DNA of 10,180 nt from Flavobacterium sp. (GCA_015478765.1 JADMKR010000248.1:1-10180), one strand, 5' to 3'. Positions 1-7,689 are shown, numbered from the stretch's first letter. The notes: generated by a model from the letters alone, not told the origin. Program-made: numbers and translations.

Positions 1-937
1 TGTGGCTTGCGGTACTTCGTGGCATGCCGGACTTGTAGCAGAGTATATTTTTGAAGAATTTGCACGGATCCCTGTTGAAGTGGAATATGCATCAGAATTT
101 AGATATCGAAACCCGGTTATAAATAAAGGTGATGTTGTCATTGCCATCTCACAGTCGGGCGAAACTGCCGATACGCTTGCCGCAATCAAACTTGCCAAGG
201 AACGAGGAGCATTTGTATTTGGAGTTTGTAATGTGGTTGGCTCATCAATTTCACGCGAAACCCATGCCGGTGCCTATACGCATGCCGGACCGGAAATTGG
301 CGTAGCATCGACAAAAGCGTTTACGACACAAATTACGGTGCTGACGATGATCGCACTTCGATTGGCTAAAGCCAAAGGATCACTTACAAATTCAGATTTT
401 CACCGATATCTTCAGGAACTTGAGATAATTCCGGAAAAAGTCGCAGAAGCTTTAGAAACCAATGAGGTTGCCAAAGCCATTGCGGCCGAATTCAAAGATG
501 CACCTAATTGTTTATACCTGGGCCGTGGTTATAATTTCCCGGTCGCACTGGAAGGGGCACTTAAACTAAAAGAGATTTCATACATCCACGCCGAAGGCTA
601 TCCTGCGGCAGAAATGAAACACGGCCCGATTGCCCTCATTGACGAATCGATGCCTGTTATCGTTATAGCGCCACGTCAGGGGCACTACGACAAAGTTGTG
701 AGCAATATTCAGGAAATCAAATCGCGAAGCGGCCGCATAATCGCAATAGTTACAAAAGGCGATACGCAAGTGCGCGATTTAGCCGATTACGTGATCGAAG
801 TTCCGGATACTGCCGATGCATTGTCGCCATTGCTTACAACCATTCCGCTTCAATTATTGTCATATCACATAGCTGTAATGCGCGGTTGTAACGTTGACCA
901 ACCACGAAATTTGGCCAAATCGGTTACGGTGGAGTAA
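1..937 (+). CDS. glmS: Glutamine-fructose-6-phosphate aminotransferase (isomerizing), C-terminal half (5' truncated by window)
   Basis: GlmS makes glucosamine-6-phosphate from fructose-6-phosphate and glutamine in the cytoplasm, the first committed step towards UDP-GlcNAc for peptidoglycan and lipopolysaccharide. The 311 visible residues are the isomerase half with its two SIS sugar-binding domains (about 1-140 and 160-300). The first opens with ACGTSWHAG, matching ACGTSYNSG in the E. coli enzyme. Catalytic positions are intact: Lys188 and Glu191 in LKLKEISYIHAEGY (E. coli K485 and E488), His207 in KHGP (H504) and Lys306 in the C-terminal NLAKSVTVE (K603). The N-terminal glutaminase domain with its Cys nucleophile lies before the window, so the GTG at base 2 is an internal Val codon, not a start. 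The gene ends 21 bases before a strong terminator. I see no frameshift and regard the identification as secure. Confidence 0.97.
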   Translation, partial: VACGTSWHAGLVAEYIFEEFARIPVEVEYASEFRYRNPVINKGDVVIAISQSGETADTLAAIKLAKERGAFVFGVCNVVGSSISRETHAGAYTHAGPEIGVASTKAFTTQITVLTMIALRLAKAKGSLTNSDFHRYLQELEIIPEKVAEALETNEVAKAIAAEFKDAPNCLYLGRGYNFPVALEGALKLKEISYIHAEGYPAAEMKHGPIALIDESMPVIVIAPRQGHYDKVVSNIQEIKSRSGRIIAIVTKGDTQVRDLADYVIEVPDTADALSPLLTTIPLQLLSYHIAVMRGCNVDQPRNLAKSVTVE

Positions 938-958
938 TATTTTTATAGATTTTCTAGG

Positions 959-985
959 AAGCGGGACTAAGTTCCCGCTTTTTTT
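959..985 (+). terminator. Rho-independent terminator of glmS
   Basis: A perfect 8-bp stem, AAGCGGGA (959-966) with TCCCGCTT (973-980), has a 6-base loop and runs straight into seven T residues (979-985). It starts 21 bases after the glmS stop, so glmS transcription should end here and the receptor gene downstream should need its own promoter. Confidence 0.93.
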
Positions 986-1215
986 ATGAATTTGTTTTAT
1001 TGCGAATTATTCGATTGTTTATCAATTTACTATGTATGCATAGTAAATTTAGAATCAAAGTGAGCATTTCGTTACGAATAGGTTAACATTTTCACAAGAT
1101 TTTTTTTATCATCTTTTTCTGTTTAAAACAGTATTAATAAAAATCATTTTACGTTTCTGACAAATGTTCAAAATATTTGTACATTGGCACAGTAAACCAA
1201 CAAAAATTAGCCAAA
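986..1215. other. AT-rich, dyad-rich intergenic region upstream of the receptor gene
   Basis: These 230 bases contain no ORF I would call. They hold four dyads: the 11-bp perfect inverted repeat at 1024-1049 (listed separately), TTCGT-T-ACGAA at 1068-1078, CTGTTT-A-AAACAG at 1119-1131, and TGTtCAAA-ATA-TTTGtACA at 1165-1183. I found no full match to the Bacteroidota promoter. The nearest -7-like strings are TACGTTTC (1150-1157) and AATATTTG (1172-1179), each one base off TAnnTTTG and without a convincing TTG at the right distance. The region must carry the receptor promoter because a terminator lies just upstream. In DNA this AT-rich the shorter dyads may be chance. Confidence 0.5.
1024..1049. 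promoter_or_regulatory. 11-bp perfect inverted repeat, candidate operator or hairpin
   Basis: AATTTACTATG (1024-1034) and CATAGTAAATT (1039-1049) are exact inverted copies around TATG. No T-run follows, so it is not a terminator, and one already sits 40 bases upstream. It lies 167 bases before the receptor start codon. The compact symmetry with a TACTATG/CATAGTA core is what a dimeric repressor site looks like. From memory, PadR-type regulators bind sites rich in ATGTAT or ATACAT, but no regulator gene is adjacent and the assignment is inference. Confidence 0.5.
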
Positions 1216-4023
1216 ATGAGAATGTACTTATCAGTTTTGTCTTTGTTATTCTTCGGCGTTACTTTCGCGCAGAGTACAATTACAGGAACAGTTACCGACA
1301 ACGCGAATCTTCCCGTTGTTGGCGCCAATGTGATTATCGTCGGAGATTCCACGGGAACAGTTACTGATACCGACGGGAATTTTATCCTTGCTGCAACGCG
1401 CAGCGCTCCGTACATAATAGAGATAACCAGCATTGGATATGCAACCCAAAGAGTCAATGTTACTAGTGACAATCAGAACGTTACAGTAACGATGGCCGAA
1501 GAGCAGACAATGCTAAATGAAATTGTGGTTTCGGCATCGCGAACCCCGGAACGGATCCTTGAATCGCCCGTAACAGTGGAACGGATGGGGTTGAAAGAGA
1601 TCCGAAATACATCATCGGCCACCTTTTACGAAGGACTCGAAAATTTAAAAGAAGTACATTTCAATACCAGTAGTTTGTCATTCAAATCGATCAATACCCG
1701 AGGATTTGCAACCGTGGCAAACACCCGCTTTATGCAATTGGTGGACGGTATGGATAATTCCTCACCGGCACTGAATTTCGTATTGGGTAACCTTATTGGT
1801 TTATCGGATATTGATGTTCAGAGCGTCGAACTTTTGCCGGGTGCGTCTTCAGCGCTTTACGGTGCCAACGCATTTAACGGAATCCTGTTCATGAACAGCA
1901 AAAGCCCATTCGATTTTACAGGTATCAGCGTTTATGCGAAATACGGTAAAACATATCAGGACCTTGCCGGGACAAACGATTACTACGATTTTGGTATTCG
2001 CGCAGCTCACAAGTTCAATGATTACATAGCTGCAAAAGCCAATTTCACCTTCATGAAGGCGACCGAATGGGTAGCTGGCGACGAGCGCAGTGTGACCAAT
2101 GGCGGTGTAGGCCACGATATCAACCCGAACTATGATGGATTGAATATTTATGGTGATGAGGTTACGACTTTTATTCCGAATGTTGGCCAAGTAAGCCGAA
2201 CCGGATATTTCGAAGCCGATTTGAACGACAATAAAATCGAAAGCGTCAAAGCCGACTTCTCACTTCATGCAAAACCATGGAAGAATGATTTTGAGATCAT
2301 CCTTCAGCATAAAGTAGGTATGGGTAACACTATCTACCAAGGAGCCAACCGTTACCGATTGGAGAACTTCATCATGCAGCAAAGCAAATTGGAAGTGCGC
2401 AACCGAAACTTTTTCGCAAGGGTTTATATGACTCAGGAAACTGCAGGTGACTCTTATGACATGAGGTTTGCGGCGTGGAATGTTAACCGTCAGTGGAAAT
2501 CCGATCAGGAGTGGTTCACAAATTATGCGACTGCATATCAATTGTCGGGAGCGGTTATGGGTACCAATGCGCAGGAAGCGGCTGCAATTGGACGTAATTA
2601 CGCCGATTATAATCAGTTGCCAACACAACTTCAAGGTTTGCCGCAATTTGCAGTGGCACCAACAGGAAGTTCAAGATATCTTCCGGGAACGGCTGAATTT
2701 AATAACGCGCTAAGCATTGTTACCGATGATCCGGATTTGCGTACCGGCGCAAAATTCCTTGACGAATCTAAATTGTACCATTCAGACGTAAATTATAATT
2801 TTAAGGAATTGACCGACGTGGCCGAAATCCAGGTGGGAGGTTCTTTCAGGAATTACGAACTTAATTCGAAAGGGACAATCTTTACTGATTATGACGGGCC
2901 AATCAGTTATAACGAATACGGAATCTACACGCAGGTGCAGAAGAAATTTGCAGATGAAAAACTGAAATTTACAGGTTCATTGCGATATGATAAATCACAG
3001 AATTTCGACGGACAGGTGTCACCTCGAGTTTCTCTAGTGTATTCTGCCGGAGTTCAGAAAAATCACAACTTCCGCGTCTCGTTCCAAACAGGATTCAGAA
3101 ATCCGACTACGCAGGATCAATACATCGGACTAGACCTTGGTCCATTCGCTCTTATAGGATCGTCTCCCGACAATTTAGATCGCTATGTGGAAACCCTAAA
3201 TGTCAGTGCAGGTGGCCAGGCATTGGGAGCACCTGCAACGGTGACCATGACAGGAAACGATGCTTATAACACCGATGTTTATTCAGTTCCATCTGTTCAG
3301 GCATTCTCATTATCACAAAATCCGGCCGATCTTGAAATCGTAAATATTTCATTGGTGAAACCAGAACAGGTAAAAGCATTTGAAGTCGGTTATAAGTCGG
3401 TAGTAAACAATGATTTTACCGTTGACATCAATGCTTATTACAATGTATATAACGACTTCATGAGTACCTCCAGGGTAATCAATCCTTACTATGGCGAAGT
3501 TGGGTCCGATCTTTCGAACCCGGAAGTCCTACGGGGATTACAAGCTATAGCCAACGGTGACCGCAGGGTGTTCCAGGTCTATACCAATACCACTGAGACG
3601 GTGAATTCATTCGGATTCGGTATCGGTCTGGGTAAGAAAGTGTATAAAGACTTTGAAATAGGCGTTAACTACAATCACGCACAATTTGAATTCGATCAGG
3701 CAAAAGATCCTTCGTTTATCGCAGGATTTAACACGCCGCGACATAGAGTAAAAGCATCATTAGGAAATGCTAATCTGTTCAAGAATTTCGGCTTTAACTT
3801 TAACGTACGTTGGAGTGATGAATATCTTTGGCAGTCGTCTTTTGCCGATGGTATGATACCAGAAGTCACTGTGTTTGATGCCCAAATCAGCTATGCTGTA
3901 CCGTCAATCAAGTCTGTTTTTAAAGCTAGCGCAACCAATCTTTTCGGGGACGATTATCTTCAGGTAGTGGGTGCCGGCCGAATTGGACAGACAGTCTTGG
4001 TTTCTTGGATCATCAACCCATAA
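1216..4023 (+). CDS. TonB-dependent outer-membrane receptor with N-terminal carboxypeptidase-regulatory-like domain
   Basis: An outer-membrane beta-barrel transporter powered by the TonB-ExbBD system. With the ATG at 1216 the protein has 935 residues, normal for the Bacteroidota subfamily. The N-terminus is a signal peptide (basic Arg2, hydrophobic core 4-17, likely cleavage after TFA at 18). A carboxypeptidase-regulatory-like beta-sandwich follows (about 21-95: TITGTV, GANV, GTVTDTDGNF, SIGYAT). A TonB-box-like stretch is at 101-108 (NEIVVSAS). The plug is about 111-230 (INTRGF, FMQLVDGMDN, VELLPGASSALYGANAFNG), and the rest is barrel. The in-frame TTG at 1177 would place 13 polar residues ahead of the signal peptide, so it is rejected. 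The last residues are SWIINP, so the chain does not end on the usual aromatic residue. The substrate is unknown and no SusD partner is present. The lipoprotein gene starts 25 bases downstream, so the two are probably co-transcribed. Confidence 0.93.
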   Translation: MRMYLSVLSLLFFGVTFAQSTITGTVTDNANLPVVGANVIIVGDSTGTVTDTDGNFILAATRSAPYIIEITSIGYATQRVNVTSDNQNVTVTMAEEQTMLNEIVVSASRTPERILESPVTVERMGLKEIRNTSSATFYEGLENLKEVHFNTSSLSFKSINTRGFATVANTRFMQLVDGMDNSSPALNFVLGNLIGLSDIDVQSVELLPGASSALYGANAFNGILFMNSKSPFDFTGISVYAKYGKTYQDLAGTNDYYDFGIRAAHKFNDYIAAKANFTFMKATEWVAGDERSVTNGGVGHDINPNYDGLNIYGDEVTTFIPNVGQVSRTGYFEADLNDNKIESVKADFSLHAKPWKNDFEIILQHKVGMGNTIYQGANRYRLENFIMQQSKLEVRNRNFFARVYMTQETAGDSYDMRFAAWNVNRQWKSDQEWFTNYATAYQLSGAVMGTNAQEAAAIGRNYADYNQLPTQLQGLPQFAVAPTGSSRYLPGTAEFNNALSIVTDDPDLRTGAKFLDESKLYHSDVNYNFKELTDVAEIQVGGSFRNYELNSKGTIFTDYDGPISYNEYGIYTQVQKKFADEKLKFTGSLRYDKSQNFDGQVSPRVSLVYSAGVQKNHNFRVSFQTGFRNPTTQDQYIGLDLGPFALIGSSPDNLDRYVETLNVSAGGQALGAPATVTMTGNDAYNTDVYSVPSVQAFSLSQNPADLEIVNISLVKPEQVKAFEVGYKSVVNNDFTVDINAYYNVYNDFMSTSRVINPYYGEVGSDLSNPEVLRGLQAIANGDRRVFQVYTNTTETVNSFGFGIGLGKKVYKDFEIGVNYNHAQFEFDQAKDPSFIAGFNTPRHRVKASLGNANLFKNFGFNFNVRWSDEYLWQSSFADGMIPEVTVFDAQISYAVPSIKSVFKASATNLFGDDYLQVVGAGRIGQTVLVSWIINP

Positions 4024-4048
4024 TCACAACTTTTAAAATTAAAAAATC

Positions 4049-5572
4049 ATGATAAAGAATATTAAATACCTGCTGTTTGCGTCCCTTACTTTGATGGCAT
4101 GCAGCTCTGATGACGATTCTGGCGAGTCGGTTGCCGAAGTGCCGATCACGTCTGGTGAAGCCGATTTTTCGACTTATGTCGCCCTCGGAAATTCACTAAC
4201 CGCCGGTTACAGTGATAACGCATTGTTTCGTGCCGGTCAGGAAAATTCCTTCGCTAAATTATTAGCCGATCAGTTCGCGCTTGCCGGAGGAGGCGAATTT
4301 AAGATCCCGTATACTAATGACAATGTGGGCGGGCTATTGCTTGGCGGCAACATGATCGCAGGTCCGCGACTGGTATTCAACGGAGTTGGTCCGGTGCCAC
4401 TGCCAGGCGGAGTACCAACAACCGAAATCGGTGTTCCCTTAAGTGGTCCGTTCAATAACCTGGGAGTACCCGGCGCTAAAAGCTTCCATCTATTGGCTCC
4501 CGGCTACGGTGATGTTACAGGTGTAGCAACCGGAACTGCAAATCCATATTTTGTGCGTTTTAGATCAAGTCCTACGGCCAGCGTCATTGAGGATGCCATG
4601 GCGCAGCAACCCACATTCTTTTCATTATGGATCGGGAATAACGATGTTTTGGGTTATGCTACAACAGGTGGCGACGGTACTAATCCAATTACCGATACGG
4701 GTCTTTTCAATACATATTACAATACACTTATCACAACGCTTACTTCGGCTGGAGCTAAAGGAGTTGTTGCGAATATTCCGGATGTAGTTGATATTCCGCA
4801 TTTCAGAACAGTACCTTACAATCCGTTGTCGCCAGCCAATCCGGCTTTTGGGCCTATGATTCCAACGCTAAATCAAACGTTCGGACAGTTAAATCAGGCT
4901 TTTACATTTCTTGGCGTACCAGAACGATCGATAGTTTTCTCGACTACGGCACCAAGTGCTATGGTGATTCATGATGAGTCCCTTCCTAATATTTCGGTAC
5001 AGCTTGCCCAGGTTTTGCAGGCCGCAAATGTACCTGGCGCGGCAGTATTGGCAAATCAATTTGGTCAGGCACGTCAGGCAACCGCTGCCGATTTATTTGT
5101 TTTGCCTGCCCAAACTGTCATTGCCACTCTTAATCAGCCTTATTTTAATTTTCTGATGAGCCAAGGTGTTCCAGCAGAAATGGCGGGGCAGCTGTCGGTA
5201 AATGGTATAACATATCCATTACAGGATAAATGGGTTTTGCTTCCTAGTGAACAACAGGAAATAACAACTGCCACTGCCGCGTTTAATGCTATAATCCAAC
5301 AGGCTGCTGATGCTAAAGGTCTGGCGTTTGTGGATGCCAATGGGTTGCTTCGCCAATTGGCAAATGGCGGAATCCGCTTTGGGAATTACCATATGTCATC
5401 GTCGTTTGCGGTGGGTGGTGCATTCTCACTGGACGGCATTCATTTATCGGCTCGTGCCAACGCATATGTAGCCAACAAATTTGTTGACGCTATCAATGCC
5501 CAATATGGATCGACCTTACGAAAGTACGGCCCCGAGAATTTTTCGGGTCAGTATGCAGCCGATTTGCCATAA
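4049..5572 (+). CDS. SGNH/GDSL-type hydrolase lipoprotein, probably surface exposed
   Basis: A 507-residue lipoprotein with the SGNH hydrolase fold, expected to cleave an ester (lipid, acyl or acetyl group). A signal peptide ends in the lipobox LMAC, with the lipidated Cys18. The next residues, SSDDD, resemble the Ser plus acidic-run export signal that sends flavobacterial lipoproteins to the outer face of the outer membrane. SGNH blocks are visible: block I ALGNSLTAG with nucleophile Ser49 (GNSL rather than textbook GDSL), block III GNND at 196-199 with oxyanion-hole Asn198, and block V DGIH with Asp462 and His465. I could not place block II with confidence. The chain is much longer than minimal SGNH enzymes because about 260 residues separate blocks III and V. 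It follows the TonB-dependent receptor by 25 bases, suggesting hydrolysis at the surface and uptake of a product, which is inference. A terminator follows. Confidence 0.9.
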   Translation: MIKNIKYLLFASLTLMACSSDDDSGESVAEVPITSGEADFSTYVALGNSLTAGYSDNALFRAGQENSFAKLLADQFALAGGGEFKIPYTNDNVGGLLLGGNMIAGPRLVFNGVGPVPLPGGVPTTEIGVPLSGPFNNLGVPGAKSFHLLAPGYGDVTGVATGTANPYFVRFRSSPTASVIEDAMAQQPTFFSLWIGNNDVLGYATTGGDGTNPITDTGLFNTYYNTLITTLTSAGAKGVVANIPDVVDIPHFRTVPYNPLSPANPAFGPMIPTLNQTFGQLNQAFTFLGVPERSIVFSTTAPSAMVIHDESLPNISVQLAQVLQAANVPGAAVLANQFGQARQATAADLFVLPAQTVIATLNQPYFNFLMSQGVPAEMAGQLSVNGITYPLQDKWVLLPSEQQEITTATAAFNAIIQQAADAKGLAFVDANGLLRQLANGGIRFGNYHMSSSFAVGGAFSLDGIHLSARANAYVANKFVDAINAQYGSTLRKYGPENFSGQYAADLP

Positions 5573-5592
5573 CCAGATTCAATATTTAAACT

Positions 5593-5620
5593 AAGCCATC
5601 TATTATTGATGGCTTTTTTT
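5593..5620 (+). terminator. Rho-independent terminator of the receptor/lipoprotein unit
   Basis: A perfect 8-bp stem, AAGCCATC (5593-5600) with GATGGCTT (5608-5615), has a 7-base loop and is followed by seven T residues (5614-5620). It begins 20 bases after the lipoprotein stop and separates this unit from atpD. Confidence 0.92.
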
Positions 5621-5701
5621 GTTTTTCTGTATATAATCCCGCCTTTTTATGAATCGCTGTGACCTCAGTCAATAATTCGCTAAAAAAATGATTAATAATA
5701 A

Positions 5702-5731
5702 TTGATATTATACATGAAAAAATTATCTTTG
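5702..5731 (+). promoter_or_regulatory. Bacteroidota-type promoter of atpDC
   Basis: TTG at 5702-5704 and TATCTTTG at 5724-5731 match the Bacteroidota -33 (TTTG/TTG) and -7 (TAnnTTTG) elements, with 19 bases between them, inside the usual range. Transcription would start near 5736-5738, giving a leader of about 67-70 bases before the atpD ATG. This is the best promoter match in the window. Confidence 0.8.
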
Positions 5732-5736
5732 CACTC

Positions 5737-5768
5737 TGAAAAATACGGGGTTCTCAACTAATTTTTCA
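5737..5768 (+). other. Possible stem-loop at the 5' end of the atpD leader
   Basis: TGAAAAAT (5737-5744) and ATTTTTCA (5761-5768) are exact inverted copies around a 16-base loop that contains a GC-rich patch, CGGGGTTCTC. The left arm falls at the predicted transcription start, so the mRNA could begin with a hairpin. The stem is nearly all A-T and could be chance. No T-run and no known riboswitch pattern were seen. Confidence 0.3.
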
Positions 5769-5804
5769 CAAACGTAAAATGCTATTAAATAAATACATAA
5801 GCAA

Positions 5805-7316
5805 ATGTCAAAAGTTTTAGGTAAAGTTGCACAAATCATCGGACCGGTTGTTGACGTTGTATTCAACGGAGAAAATGTAGAGCTTCCAAAGATTTATGAT
5901 TCTCTTGAAATCACCAGAAAAGACGGTACTGTATTGGTTCTGGAAGTCCAGTCACACATTGGTCAAAATACAGTTCGTACCATCTCGATGGACTCTACCG
6001 ACGGTCTTAGCCGTGGCTATGAAGTAGTCGGTACTGGAAATCCTATTAAGATGCCTGTTGGTCCAGATGTTTACGGACGCCTTTTCAATGTAATCGGTGA
6101 TGCGATCGACGGTTTGGGTGATTTGCCAAAAACAGGCGATAACGGATTGTCAATCCACCGTCCGGCACCGCGTTTCGAAGATCTATCGACTTCATCCGAA
6201 GTTTTATTCACCGGGATCAAAGTAATCGACCTTATCGAGCCTTATGCAAAAGGTGGTAAAATTGGATTGTTCGGTGGTGCGGGTGTAGGTAAAACAGTAC
6301 TTATCCAGGAGCTTATCAATAATATTGCAAAAGGACACGGCGGACTTTCAGTATTCGCAGGAGTAGGTGAAAGAACACGTGAAGGAAACGATTTACTTCG
6401 TGAGATGCTTGAATCGGGCATTATAAAATATGGCGACGAGTTCATCCATTCAATGGAAGCCGGTGGATGGGATCTTTCCAAAGTCGACAAACCGGGAATG
6501 CGCGAATCTAAAGCGACTTTCGTATTCGGACAAATGAACGAACCACCGGGAGCACGTGCACGTGTAGCACTTTCAGGATTAACCATAGCTGAATATTTCC
6601 GCGACGGAGCTGGTTCAGACCAAGGTAAAGACGTTCTTTTCTTCGTCGATAACATCTTCCGTTTTACGCAAGCAGGTTCCGAGGTATCGGCACTTCTAGG
6701 GCGTATGCCATCGGCGGTAGGTTACCAACCAACATTAGCAACAGAAATGGGTGCGATGCAAGAGCGTATCACATCAACAAATAAAGGATCGATCACATCT
6801 GTACAGGCGGTTTACGTTCCTGCGGATGACCTTACCGATCCGGCTCCGGCAACAACCTTTGCCCACCTTGACGCAACAACAGTACTTTCTCGTAAAATTG
6901 CCGAGCTTGGTATTTACCCGGCAGTAGATCCTTTGGATTCAACTTCCAGGATTTTGACACCACAAGTTTTGGGCGATGAGCATTATGACTGCGCACAAAG
7001 AGTGAAAGAAATTTTGCAGAAATATAAGCAACTACAGGATATCATCGCGATCCTCGGTATGGAAGAATTGTCTGAAGACGATAAACTTGCGGTATCAAGA
7101 GCTCGTCGTGTACAGCGTTTCCTTTCCCAGCCATTCCACGTAGCTGAACAGTTTACCGGGATCCCTGGAGTTTTGGTTGATATAAAAGATACCATCAAAG
7201 GATTCAACATGATTATCGACGGAGAATTGGATCACCTTCCAGAAGCTGCCTTCAACCTGAAAGGAACCATCGAAGACGCAATCGAAGCTGGAGAGAAAAT
7301 GTTGGCGGAAGCATAA
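5805..7316 (+). CDS. atpD: F1F0 ATP synthase subunit beta
   Basis: The catalytic subunit of the F1 head of ATP synthase (three copies per complex), on the cytoplasmic side of the inner membrane. Key motifs are intact: Walker A GGAGVGKT at 157-164 with Lys163; GERTREG with catalytic Glu189 and Arg190 (E. coli E181 and R182); Walker B LFFVDN with Asp282; and the DELSEED-loop equivalent EELSEDD at 420-426. The length of 503 residues exceeds the E. coli protein mainly because of an extra block of roughly 28 residues after the GERTREG region (about 205-232, containing SMEAGGWDLSK), a block I know from the Bacteroidota. Only atpC follows; the remaining ATP synthase genes are not here, which matches the split arrangement usual in flavobacteria. 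Transcription likely begins at the 5702-5731 promoter. No clear Shine-Dalgarno is seen, as is common in this phylum. Confidence 0.98.
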   Translation: MSKVLGKVAQIIGPVVDVVFNGENVELPKIYDSLEITRKDGTVLVLEVQSHIGQNTVRTISMDSTDGLSRGYEVVGTGNPIKMPVGPDVYGRLFNVIGDAIDGLGDLPKTGDNGLSIHRPAPRFEDLSTSSEVLFTGIKVIDLIEPYAKGGKIGLFGGAGVGKTVLIQELINNIAKGHGGLSVFAGVGERTREGNDLLREMLESGIIKYGDEFIHSMEAGGWDLSKVDKPGMRESKATFVFGQMNEPPGARARVALSGLTIAEYFRDGAGSDQGKDVLFFVDNIFRFTQAGSEVSALLGRMPSAVGYQPTLATEMGAMQERITSTNKGSITSVQAVYVPADDLTDPAPATTFAHLDATTVLSRKIAELGIYPAVDPLDSTSRILTPQVLGDEHYDCAQRVKEILQKYKQLQDIIAILGMEELSEDDKLAVSRARRVQRFLSQPFHVAEQFTGIPGVLVDIKDTIKGFNMIIDGELDHLPEAAFNLKGTIEDAIEAGEKMLAEA

Positions 7317-7319
7317 ATC

Positions 7320-7376
7320 AGTTTGCAGTCTCAGTCTCAGTCAACAGTACTGCGACTGGGACTGCGACTGCAAACT
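7320..7376. repeat. 57-base inverted repeat with CAGTCT internal repeats filling the atpD-atpC spacer
   Basis: Bases 7320-7342 pair with 7354-7376 over 23 positions: 21 Watson-Crick pairs, one G-U pair (7337/7359) and one mismatch (7331/7365). The loop is 11 bases and holds the palindrome CAGTACTG. The outer 11 bp, AGTTTGCAGTC with GACTGCAAACT, are perfect. Both arms carry short tandem units (CAGTCT on the left, its GACTG complement on the right). The element begins 3 bases after the atpD stop and ends 8 bases before the atpC ATG. No T-run follows, so it does not look like a terminator. It resembles dispersed CAGTC-rich repeats I recall from flavobacterial intergenic DNA. Nothing else in this window repeats it. 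Confidence 0.85.
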
Positions 7377-7384
7377 ATAAGAAT

Positions 7385-7666
7385 ATGACATTAGAAATTG
7401 TATCGCCCGAAGCTGCATTATTTTCAGGAACTGTGACTTCCGTTACACTTCCCGGCGTTGAAGGTAGTTTTCAGATATTAAATAATCACGCGCCAATTGT
7501 TGCGATCCTGAAAGACGGCGAGATTAAAATCGTAGCCGACAGCTTTTCATTTTCGAAGGAATCGGCTGCACAGTTTACGCGTGTTGATGATAAAACCTAT
7601 ACCCTTGCAATTAATTCAGGCACTATCGAAATGAATGATAACAAGGTAATTGTGCTGGTTGACTAA
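7385..7666 (+). CDS. atpC: F1F0 ATP synthase subunit epsilon (short form)
   Basis: Part of the rotating central stalk of ATP synthase, contacting gamma and the c-ring. The 93 residues cover only the N-terminal beta-sandwich: an opening MTLEIVSPEAALFSG, the conserved LPGVEGSFQILNNHAPIVA segment (23-41) and a final strand VIVLVD. The C-terminal helical hairpin that lets epsilon inhibit ATP hydrolysis in E. coli (139 residues) is absent. That is usual in flavobacteria as far as I recall, so this is not a truncation: the stop is followed closely by a clean terminator. The gene follows atpD by 68 bases, most of them in the inverted repeat at 7320-7376, so translation may depend on the state of that hairpin. 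Confidence 0.96.
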   Translation: MTLEIVSPEAALFSGTVTSVTLPGVEGSFQILNNHAPIVAILKDGEIKIVADSFSFSKESAAQFTRVDDKTYTLAINSGTIEMNDNKVIVLVD

Positions 7667-7689
7667 TTAAAAACCAACAAACAAAAGGA

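Noticed and set aside
2..4. GTG at base 2 as a start codon
   Set aside because: It is an internal Val codon of glmS, just before the conserved ACGTS motif; the glutaminase half lies outside the window.
1172..1179. AATATTTG as the receptor promoter -7 element
   Set aside because: One mismatch to TAnnTTTG and no TTG at the right distance upstream; too weak to call.
1177..1215. TTG at 1177 as the start of the receptor gene
   Set aside because: It would add 13 polar residues in front of an otherwise perfect signal peptide; the ATG at 1216 gives a normal export signal.
1149..1472. Minus-strand ORFs over the receptor 5' end
   Set aside because: Antisense shadows of the signal peptide and regulatory-like domain, without independent signals.
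4190..4201. GNSL instead of GDSL in the SGNH lipoprotein as a sign of inactivity
   Set aside because: The Ser nucleophile, GNND and DxxH residues are all present; Asn at this position occurs in related Bacteroidota proteins as far as I recall.
6242..6655. A 137-residue minus-strand ORF inside atpD
   Set aside because: It is antisense to the most conserved part of atpD and reflects that gene's codon pattern.
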